A stretch of 13,702 nt of DNA from assembly GCA_964482535.1 (NCBI GenBank), contig CAYZXU010000064.1:1-13702 (forward strand), written 5' to 3'. The notes under the pieces were generated by a model that worked only from the letters and a program-made list of their open reading frames with translations, made no database searches and was not told where the DNA came from. The stretch is from CAYZXU01 sp964482535. GTDB lineage: Bacteria > Desulfobacterota > Desulfobacteria > Desulfobacterales > BuS5. This document shows, in pieces, positions 7,903 to 13,702 of this stretch. Each line of letters starts with the position of its first letter. Position 1 is the first letter of the stretch. A program made the translations under genes and the position numbers.

Positions 7903-10083
7903 ATGCTCACAGAACTTAATGGCCAGATTGAAAGAATTACATTTGCAAGTGAAGAAAGCGGTTTCACTGTCGCAAGGGTTAAGGTCAAAGGCCATAGGGA
8001 TCTGGTGACAATTGTCGGGAATCTCATGTCTCCCATGCCGGGTGAGATTATCAGTATGAAGGGGAAGTGGAGCAGCCATGCCAAATACGGGCAGCAGTTC
8101 AGTGTCCAGCAGTATCATACTGCAGTTCCGGCATCTGTTGTCGGCATAAGGAAATACCTTGGTTCAGGTCTTATCAAGGGTGTTGGGCCTGTTACAGCCG
8201 GCAGGATTGTAAACAAATTCGGATCGGATTCCCTTGAAATAATTGAAAATGATATAAAAAAACTTCATCAGGTAAACGGTATAGGCAAAAAACGTATTGA
8301 GATGATTGCCGCTGCATGGGAAGAGCAAAAAGAGATTCGCGATGTGATGATTTTTCTTCAGTCCCATGACGTCAGCTCGGCTTATGCATATAAAATATTC
8401 AAGCAGTACGGAAACGGATCAATTGCAGTAGTACAGGAAAATCCATACAGGCTTGCCATGGATATATTTGGCATAGGGTTTGTTACAGCCGACAGCATTG
8501 CAGAGAAGCTCGGTTTTGCCAAAGACTCTGATTTAAGGATACGGGCAGGTGTTATATATGTACTCCATCAGCTTGCCGATGAGGGCAACGTCTATTATCC
8601 CTATGAAGATTTGATTGTTAAATGTGTGGAAATCCTTGAAGTTGATGCTGAACTCGTTGCAGGCGCGATCCGCATGGATTCGGCGGACAGGTTAATAGTT
8701 GTTGAAGATTTAAATAAAAGTCCTGATGATTTAAGGGGAAACAGCAGGGGAGTTTATCTTGCCAAGTTTCATGTTTCCGAAACAAGTGTTGCCGTTAGGC
8801 TGAAAAGGCTTACGGAACTTCCGAAATCCATACGGCATATAAAAAAGGATAAAGCTCTGGAGTGGGTGCAGGAGCAGCTTTCCATAACTCTGGCAAAAAA
8901 ACAGAAAGATGCCATAATGGCTTCATTGGAAAGCAAGGTGATGGTTATTACCGGAGGCCCTGGCACAGGCAAGACAACTATTATTAATGCAGTACTGAAG
9001 ATTTTTTCCAGAGTAGGGATAAAAATACTCCTTGCAGCGCCAACCGGAAGAGCCGCGAAAAAGTTGAGCGAAACAACCGGGTTAAAGGCAAAGACTATTC
9101 ACCGTCTGCTGGAATTCAGTTTTGCCGCAGGAGGGTTTAAAAAAAATGATACCAGACCCCTTAAGTGTGATCTGCTGATAATAGATGAAGCCTCCATGAT
9201 TGATCTGATCCTGATGCATCATCTTTTAAAAGCGGTTCCACCCGGCGCAACCCTGATTCTTGTCGGAGATGTGAATCAGCTTCCGTCTGTGGGAGCTGGA
9301 AATGTTTTAAACGATATCATTGAATCGAATACCGTTAATATTGTCCGGCTTGATGAAATTTTTCGCCAGGCAAGGCAAAGCAGGATTATTGTAAATGCGC
9401 ATAAGATAAACAAAGGTATTATACCCCGTTTTGATTCCTATACAGATAAGAATGATTTTTATTTTATTAATCAGGAGGAACCTGAACGGGTAGTGGAAAT
9501 TATAATAAAACTTGTTACAAAAAATATCCCCAGGCGTTTTGGTTTTGACCCTTTTGATGAGATTCAGGTTTTGACTCCCATGCACAGGGGCGTTGCAGGG
9601 GCTTCTAACCTGAATAAAAAATTACAAAACGCTCTTAACCCTGGTGGAAAGGGTATGGCAAGGGGCGACACTGAGTTTAAGGTAAATGACAAGGTAATGC
9701 AGATTAAAAACAATTATGACAAGGATGTTTTTAATGGCGATATGGGAAGGATTATGAAAATTCTTCCTGAATTACGGGAAGTTAAGATATTATTTGACGG
9801 GCGGATAATCACTTATGATTTTATGGATATGGATGAACTGGTTCTGGCATATGCGATTTCAGTTCATAAATCCCAGGGGTCTGAATATCCGGTGGTGATT
9901 ATTCCGATTCTTACGCAGCATTATATTCTGCTTCAAAGGAATCTTATATATACTGCAGTTACACGCGGGCGGAAACTGGTTGTAATGGTGGGCACCAGAA
10001 AAGCTTTGGCTATGGGAGTGAAAAATAACAAAATCCAGAAAAGGTATACTTATTTAAAAAACAGGCTGATGCAAACCATTTAA
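7903..10083 (+). CDS. recD2: RecD2-type ATP-dependent DNA helicase (SF1B, RecD-like)
   Basis: A 726-residue 5'-3' DNA helicase of the stand-alone RecD2 class, involved in repair and replication-fork maintenance independently of RecBC. Order: an N-terminal OB-like domain (start through about 85), helix-hairpin-helix segments (LGSGLIKGVGPVTAGRIV near 86-105, and further ones near 120-135 and 185-205), then helicase domains. Walker A GGPGTGKT is at 351-358, Walker B IDEAS at 427-431, motif III GDVNQLPSVG at 455-464, a SH3-like region around 590-640, and the C-terminal VHKSQGSE (654-661) and YTAVTRGR (683-690) with the arginine-finger-like R688. All key residues are present. The ATG is preceded by AGGG within a tiny ACCC-loop-GGGT inverted repeat. 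acsV follows after 24 bases. Confidence 0.95.
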   Translation: MLTELNGQIERITFASEESGFTVARVKVKGHRDLVTIVGNLMSPMPGEIISMKGKWSSHAKYGQQFSVQQYHTAVPASVVGIRKYLGSGLIKGVGPVTAGRIVNKFGSDSLEIIENDIKKLHQVNGIGKKRIEMIAAAWEEQKEIRDVMIFLQSHDVSSAYAYKIFKQYGNGSIAVVQENPYRLAMDIFGIGFVTADSIAEKLGFAKDSDLRIRAGVIYVLHQLADEGNVYYPYEDLIVKCVEILEVDAELVAGAIRMDSADRLIVVEDLNKSPDDLRGNSRGVYLAKFHVSETSVAVRLKRLTELPKSIRHIKKDKALEWVQEQLSITLAKKQKDAIMASLESKVMVITGGPGTGKTTIINAVLKIFSRVGIKILLAAPTGRAAKKLSETTGLKAKTIHRLLEFSFAAGGFKKNDTRPLKCDLLIIDEASMIDLILMHHLLKAVPPGATLILVGDVNQLPSVGAGNVLNDIIESNTVNIVRLDEIFRQARQSRIIVNAHKINKGIIPRFDSYTDKNDFYFINQEEPERVVEIIIKLVTKNIPRRFGFDPFDEIQVLTPMHRGVAGASNLNKKLQNALNPGGKGMARGDTEFKVNDKVMQIKNNYDKDVFNGDMGRIMKILPELREVKILFDGRIITYDFMDMDELVLAYAISVHKSQGSEYPVVIIPILTQHYILLQRNLIYTAVTRGRKLVVMVGTRKALAMGVKNNKIQKRYTYLKNRLMQTI

Positions 10084-10095
10084 CCTAAATAAAGC

Positions 10096-10101
10096 AAGGA
10101 G
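10096..10101 (+). promoter_or_regulatory. Strong Shine-Dalgarno of acsV
   Basis: AAGGAG sits 6 bases before the ATG at 10108 and fixes that start. Confidence 0.8.
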
Positions 10102-10107
10102 ACAAAA

Positions 10108-12060
10108 ATGTTTAAAATACTGTTTCTGCCGCACAATCAGGAGATAACCGTTGATGAAGGCGCAAATCTGCTGCGCGCCGCCATGGAAGCCGGTGTCCAT
10201 ATAAATGCTTCATGCGGAGGCGAAGGCGTGTGCGGAAAGTGCCGTGTAATTATAGAGCAGGGTGAGGTTGAAGGCGGGATTACAGAGAAGCTGAGTAAAG
10301 AAGATATCGAAAAGGGTTACCGCCAGGCCTGCCTCGCTGTGATAAAAAGCGATCTTGTGGTCAGGGTTCCCACTGAATCGATATTAGACGCAAAGGCCCT
10401 TAACCTTCAAAGCACTCCAAGAACCACTGCCCGTATAAAACAGATGGATTTAAGCGAGTTAAAGGAAAAGGGTCTTTTTTTTCCGGCTGTTGAAAAGATA
10501 TATCTGGAACTCCCTGAACCAACAGCCCAGGACAATCTCGCTGATGTTGCAAGACTGATCGGGTATTTAAAACTTAACCATGGCGAGCGTCGTATTTTTG
10601 CGAATCTTGCTGTTATCAGAAAAATTCCTGATGTATTAAGGGAAAAGGGGTTCAAGGTAACGGCAGTTCTTGCGCGTCCTGTTCAGGAGGGAAGAAAGAC
10701 GGAGCTGATTAATGTTCAGTCCGGGGATACCACTGCCAGAAATTATGCAATAGCCGTGGATATCGGGACAACAACGATTTACGCCCAGCTTCTTGATCTC
10801 ATAACAGGTGAAGTGCTGGCTGAGCGTGGTGATTTCAACGGTCAGATAAGCTATGGAGAAGATGTTATCACCAGAATTGTATTTGCTGAAAAACCGGGCG
10901 GTCTGGAAAAGCTCCATGAGATTGTGGTCAAGACCATTAACGGCCTCATAGGTAAGATTATAAAAAAGGCGGAAGTGGATATGGACGATATATCCACAAT
11001 TACCCTTGCAGGAAATACCACAATGACCCAGCTTTTGCTTAAGGTCAATCCAAGATATATCAGGCGCTCTCCATATGTCCCTGCCTCCACTCTTTATCCT
11101 CCGTTTCATGCAACCGATCTTGGCATCACTCTCGGGGATCATGTAACGGCTCTTGTATATCCCGAGGTGTCAAGCTATGTGGGAGGCGATATAGTAGCAG
11201 GAGTTATGGGTTCAGGTATGTACCGCACAGAAGAGTTGACTCTTTATCTTGATATCGGCACAAACGCTGAAATTGTTATAGGGAATAAAGACTGGCTGGC
11301 ATGTGCTGCCTGTTCTGCAGGACCTGCTTTTGAAGGCGGCGGAATAACATTTGGAATGCGGGCAACAGAAGGGGCTATTGAAGATTTTTCCATAGATCCG
11401 CTTACATTTGAACCCATGAATATTACCATAGGTAACGTGAGGGCAAAGGGGATTTGCGGTTCAGGGCTTATAATAATGGTGGCCACTTTGTTTGAACTGG
11501 GCATTATAAATAATCTTGGAAAATTTGACACCGGGCTTGATACCCCGCGGATACGCGAAACAGAGGGGATATATGAATATGTCCTTGCATGGCAGGCGGA
11601 TTCCCAGATAGACAGGGATGTTGTTTTAACTGAAATCGATATAGAAAATTTTATTCGCGCAAAAGGTGCCATATACAGCGGATGCTTGACCCTTCTTGAA
11701 GAAGTGGGGCTTGGGGTGCATGATATAGACAGAATTATCCTTGCAGGGGGGTTCGGAAGTTATGTTGATCTGGAAAAGGCCATGACAATAGGTCTTTTGC
11801 CTGAAATCGATACTTCCAGGATTACCTTTGTTGGAAACGGCTCTCTTATGGGCGCCAAGATGAGCGCATTAACAAACCGCATTAGAAAAGATGTGGTAGA
11901 GGCAACCAAAAAAATGACTAATTTTGAACTTTCAGAAACTCCTTCATATATGGACAATTATATTGCGGCGCTTTTTTTGCCCCATACGGATATGAATCAG
12001 TTTCCAAAGCTTCAGGAGCGTATTAAAATTCGACGAGCAGCAGAAAGTGAACGAAAATAA
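10108..12060 (+). CDS. acsV: Ferredoxin-ASKHA corrinoid activation/regeneration protein (AcsV type)
   Basis: A 650-residue reductive activator of corrinoid proteins (RACE family): it uses ATP and an iron-sulfur centre to re-reduce inactive Co(II) to Co(I). The N-terminal plant-type [2Fe-2S] ferredoxin domain has C36, C42, C45 and C75 (SCGGEGVCGKC, then QAC). A linker domain follows to about 200. The C-terminal ASKHA ATPase-like region shows VDIGTTT (217-223), AGNTTMTQ (301-308), LDIGTNAE (381-388), CAACSAGPAFEGGGI (399-413) and LAGGFGSY (545-552). Related activators also serve methyltransferase systems, but the next gene encodes a corrinoid iron-sulfur protein subunit, which favours AcsV of the Wood-Ljungdahl pathway. 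It follows recD2 by 24 bases, yet its function groups it with cdhD downstream. Confidence 0.9.
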   Translation: MFKILFLPHNQEITVDEGANLLRAAMEAGVHINASCGGEGVCGKCRVIIEQGEVEGGITEKLSKEDIEKGYRQACLAVIKSDLVVRVPTESILDAKALNLQSTPRTTARIKQMDLSELKEKGLFFPAVEKIYLELPEPTAQDNLADVARLIGYLKLNHGERRIFANLAVIRKIPDVLREKGFKVTAVLARPVQEGRKTELINVQSGDTTARNYAIAVDIGTTTIYAQLLDLITGEVLAERGDFNGQISYGEDVITRIVFAEKPGGLEKLHEIVVKTINGLIGKIIKKAEVDMDDISTITLAGNTTMTQLLLKVNPRYIRRSPYVPASTLYPPFHATDLGITLGDHVTALVYPEVSSYVGGDIVAGVMGSGMYRTEELTLYLDIGTNAEIVIGNKDWLACAACSAGPAFEGGGITFGMRATEGAIEDFSIDPLTFEPMNITIGNVRAKGICGSGLIIMVATLFELGIINNLGKFDTGLDTPRIRETEGIYEYVLAWQADSQIDRDVVLTEIDIENFIRAKGAIYSGCLTLLEEVGLGVHDIDRIILAGGFGSYVDLEKAMTIGLLPEIDTSRITFVGNGSLMGAKMSALTNRIRKDVVEATKKMTNFELSETPSYMDNYIAALFLPHTDMNQFPKLQERIKIRRAAESERK

Positions 12061-12083
12061 AATACTAATTAATATTTACCCAA

Positions 12084-12130
12084 ACTCCTCTATTGACAAA
12101 CAATTTAGTGGAGTATATCTTTTAATTTTT
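12084..12130 (+). terminator. Possible weak terminator or leader hairpin after acsV
   Basis: An imperfect inverted repeat: ACTCC (12084-12088) pairs with GGAGT (12110-12114), and inside it ATTG (12092-12095) pairs with CAAT (12101-12104) around a 5-base loop. A T-rich run follows to 12130. The stems are short with unpaired internal bases, so this may not terminate efficiently. Confidence 0.3.
12093..12121 (+). promoter_or_regulatory. Candidate sigma70 promoter for cdhD
   Basis: A perfect -35 hexamer TTGACA (12093-12098) is followed after 17 bases by TATCTT (12116-12121), a 4-of-6 match to the -10. It overlaps the possible hairpin, so at most one of the two readings may matter. It would give a leader of roughly 85 bases. 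Confidence 0.3.
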
Positions 12131-12153
12131 AAGCTGGGATAGATTTGGATAGG

Positions 12154-12159
12154 TATAAT
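12154..12159 (+). promoter_or_regulatory. Candidate -10 element upstream of cdhD
   Basis: A perfect TATAAT lies 53 bases before the TTG start, but there is no recognisable -35 at 16-18 bases and no extended -10 TG. In AT-rich DNA this can occur by chance. Confidence 0.25.
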
Positions 12160-12200
12160 TTTTTTTAAACATAACTAATATAAATACTGACAAACAGTTG

Positions 12201-12207
12201 AAGGAGG
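12201..12207 (+). promoter_or_regulatory. Near-perfect Shine-Dalgarno fixing the cdhD TTG start
   Basis: AAGGAGG is 5 bases before TTG 12213. No in-frame ATG occurs until about 40 residues into the conserved domain, so this site decides the start. Confidence 0.85.
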
Positions 12208-12212
12208 AAACA

Positions 12213-13702
12213 TTGGGTTTTGAATTTTATAAAGAAACCTATGCCGGCGGCATAAAAGAGATCACCCTGGGAAAGGGAGATAATGCCGTTGTTGTGGGTG
12301 GAGAAACGAGTTATCCTTTTTACCAGTTTGAAGGTGACATGCCCAATAAACCCAGAATTGCCATGGAAATTTGGGACATGGAACCTGATGAATGGCCGGA
12401 AGCAGCGCTTTCCCATTTTAAGGATGTCCTTTCTGATCCTGCTGCCTGGGCAAAAAAATGCGTTGAGGAATTTGGCGCTGAGATGATTGTTCTTCAGCTT
12501 AAAAGCACAGATCCCAACACAAAGGATGCCAGTGCTGATGAAGCTGCGGCAACAGTAAAAAAGGTTTTGGATGCCATTGATGTGCCACTTATTGTCTGGG
12601 GTACTGCCAATGTCCAAAAAGATGAAGAGGTCTTGAAAAAGATATCTGAAGAGTGTCAGGGAGCCAATCTTGTTTTAGGCCCTGTGGAAGATAAAAATCA
12701 CAAGGGTATAGGCGCCAGCGCCATGGGCTATGGTCATACTATTATTTCATCTTCACCAATAGATGTTAATCTTGCGAAACAGGTTAATATTCTTCTTGAA
12801 AATCTTGGCATGCCAATGGACAAGATAATTGTTGATCCAACAACCGGCGGTCTCGGGTACGGTATGGAATATTCCTATTCCGTTATGGAGCGTCTTAAAA
12901 TGGCAGCGCTCTCCCAGGGAGATGACAAGCTGCAGCTTCCCATGATTAATAATCTTGGCAATGAGGTCTGGAAATGTAAGGAAGCAAAACAGACAGTTGA
13001 AGATGCGCCGACACTTGGCGATCCTGAAAAACGCGGGATTCTCATGGAAGCGGTTGGAGCTGTTTCTTATCTTATGGCAGGTTCGGGCATACTGATCATG
13101 AGACATCCTGAAGCAATAAAACTTACCAGGGTTTTTATTGACCTGCTTTCAGACGGCGGCATGGCCACTGATGTGGAAGCTGTTAAAAAAGAACTTGATG
13201 ATGTTGATATAGATTTTGCTTCTCTTGCTCCGGAACCTGATTTGACTATTGAGGAAGAAAAAAAGGCAGCGCCTGCAAAGAAAGCAGCGCCAAAAGTTGA
13301 AAAGAAGGCTGCGCCTGCCAAGAAAGCAGCGCCTAAACCTGCTGCTGCAAAGAAAGCTGCGCCAAAAGTTGAAGTAAAGGCTGTAGATCCTGAAGCTGAG
13401 GCAAAGGCAAAGGCGGAAGCTGAAGCAAAGGCAAAGCTTGAAGCTGAGGCAAAAGCAAAAGCTGATGCTGAAGTAAAGGCAAAGGCAGAAGCTGAAGCTG
13501 CGGCAAAGGTTGAAGCTGCGGCAAAAGCAAAGGCAGAAGCTGAAGCTGCGGCAAAGGCAGCAGAAGTGGCAAAGCGTGAAGCTGATGAAGCTGCTATCAG
13601 GGAAAAGAGAGCAACGGAACAGGAAGAAAGAGCGACAAAGTCTGTAGCAGAAAAGGGTGAAAAAGTTACAATGACCGCAGCTAAAACCAAGCGGTCTAAA
13701 TT
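12213..13702 (+). CDS. cdhD: Acetyl-CoA decarbonylase/synthase delta subunit (corrinoid iron-sulfur protein small subunit) with long low-complexity tail, 3'-truncated
   Basis: The small subunit (CdhD, AcsD in acetogens) of the corrinoid iron-sulfur protein, which with the large subunit carries the methyl group from methyltetrahydrofolate to acetyl-CoA synthase. From TTG 12213 the frame stays open for 496 codons to the window edge. Residues 1 to about 340 are a complete TIM-barrel-type subunit: VVVGGETSYPFYQFEG (27-42), AEMIVLQLKSTDP near 90-102, SAMGYGHTIISSSPIDVNLAKQ around 170-191, VDPTTGGLGYGMEYSYSVMER around 208-228, INNLGNEVW near 248-256, and GDPEKRGILMEAVGA then AGSGILIMRHPEA near 270-302. 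From E347 onward it is Ala/Lys/Glu-rich: five KKAAP units (350-384), then alternating A/K/E (394-450), then a charged segment; no stop is seen. Known small subunits end soon after the barrel, so the tail is unusual. The ATG-less start is supported by the Shine-Dalgarno. Confidence 0.93.
   Translation, partial: MGFEFYKETYAGGIKEITLGKGDNAVVVGGETSYPFYQFEGDMPNKPRIAMEIWDMEPDEWPEAALSHFKDVLSDPAAWAKKCVEEFGAEMIVLQLKSTDPNTKDASADEAAATVKKVLDAIDVPLIVWGTANVQKDEEVLKKISEECQGANLVLGPVEDKNHKGIGASAMGYGHTIISSSPIDVNLAKQVNILLENLGMPMDKIIVDPTTGGLGYGMEYSYSVMERLKMAALSQGDDKLQLPMINNLGNEVWKCKEAKQTVEDAPTLGDPEKRGILMEAVGAVSYLMAGSGILIMRHPEAIKLTRVFIDLLSDGGMATDVEAVKKELDDVDIDFASLAPEPDLTIEEEKKAAPAKKAAPKVEKKAAPAKKAAPKPAAAKKAAPKVEVKAVDPEAEAKAKAEAEAKAKLEAEAKAKADAEVKAKAEAEAAAKVEAAAKAKAEAEAAAKAAEVAKREADEAAIREKRATEQEERATKSVAEKGEKVTMTAAKTKRSK
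13251..13700 (+). repeat. Low-complexity Ala/Lys/Glu-coding region in the cdhD 3' part
   Basis: 150 codons of biased composition. The first part (to about 13364) encodes KKAAP five times, at residues 350, 356, 364, 370 and 380, with a near-repeat at a 72-base interval (13275-13301 and 13347-13373). The second part encodes alternating A-K-A-K-A-E-A-E patterns predicted to be a long charged helix. The last 40 codons are more mixed and polar. The frame is kept throughout. Confidence 0.85.
13479..13557 (+). repeat. Two exact 31-base direct repeats, 48-base period
   Basis: Bases 13479-13509 and 13527-13557 are identical, offset by 48 bases (16 codons). They encode the same AKAEAEAAAK stretch, so gain or loss of a unit would keep the frame. 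Confidence 0.85.

Noticed and set aside
3452..10083. radC plus recD2 as part of a defence or mobile island
   Set aside because: Both are in housekeeping contexts (gpsA/pgk and nadK/acsV), with no integrase, transposase, toxin-antitoxin, nuclease or composition shift nearby.
10636..11142. 168-codon - strand ORF inside acsV
   Set aside because: Fully antisense to the conserved ASKHA region of acsV; a shadow frame with no domain.
12094..12196. TGACAAACA occurring twice (12094-12102 and 12188-12196) as an operator pair
   Set aside because: Nine bases of AT-rich sequence 94 bases apart with no symmetry; not enough to claim a binding site.
13067..13690. Long - strand open frame opposite the cdhD tail, Ala/Phe/Ser-rich
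   Set aside because: It is the antisense reading of the repetitive GCA/AAG/GAA codons; its composition mirrors the repeat, it has no recognisable domain, and the + strand gene is clearly real.

Overview
The window is bacterial chromosomal DNA, densely coding and moderately AT-rich, and it carries mostly housekeeping genes. Ten protein genes are visible. Nine are on the + strand; one (an acetyltransferase at 6402-6854) is on the - strand. The first gene (gyrA) enters from the left edge and the last (cdhD) runs off the right edge. I see no rRNA, tRNA, CRISPR array, insertion sequence, phage gene or other sign of a mobile island. No stretch over 300 bases lacks a gene; the longest gaps are about 150 bases (6855-6999 and 12061-12212).

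The right end points to an anaerobe using the Wood-Ljungdahl (reductive acetyl-CoA) pathway. A ferredoxin-ASKHA corrinoid activator (AcsV type) is followed by the small subunit of the corrinoid iron-sulfur protein (CdhD/AcsD). Together with the general look of the proteins and base composition, this suggests a sulfate-reducing Desulfobacterota, Desulfobacteraceae-like. That is an inference, not proven by the window.

Layout. 1-4177: gyrA (DNA gyrase A), gpsA (glycerol-3-phosphate dehydrogenase) and radC (JAMM-domain protein), tightly spaced. 4200-6399: a small four-cysteine protein overlapping pgk by the ATGA arrangement, then pgk (phosphoglycerate kinase) and a VTT/TVP38-type membrane protein; probably one transcription unit. 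6402-6854: a convergent GNAT acetyltransferase resembling short N-acetylglutamate synthases. 7000-10083: nadK (probable GTG start) and recD2. 10108-13702: acsV, then a 152-base AT-rich gap with possible terminator and promoter signals, then cdhD from a TTG start with a very strong Shine-Dalgarno.

How they fit together. gyrA and recD2 (possibly radC) serve DNA topology and repair. gpsA and pgk link central carbon metabolism and phospholipid synthesis, and nadK makes NADP. acsV and cdhD form a functional pair: CdhD is half of the B12-iron-sulfur protein that carries the methyl group to acetyl-CoA synthase, and AcsV-type proteins reductively rescue its cobalt when it oxidises.

I found no convincing undescribed multi-gene system. 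The most unusual signal is the C-terminal part of CdhD: after a complete, normal-looking catalytic domain the reading frame continues at least 150 residues as a low-complexity Ala/Lys/Glu tail, first histone-H1-like (KKAAP repeats), then TolA-like (alternating A/K/E). It is still open at the window edge.
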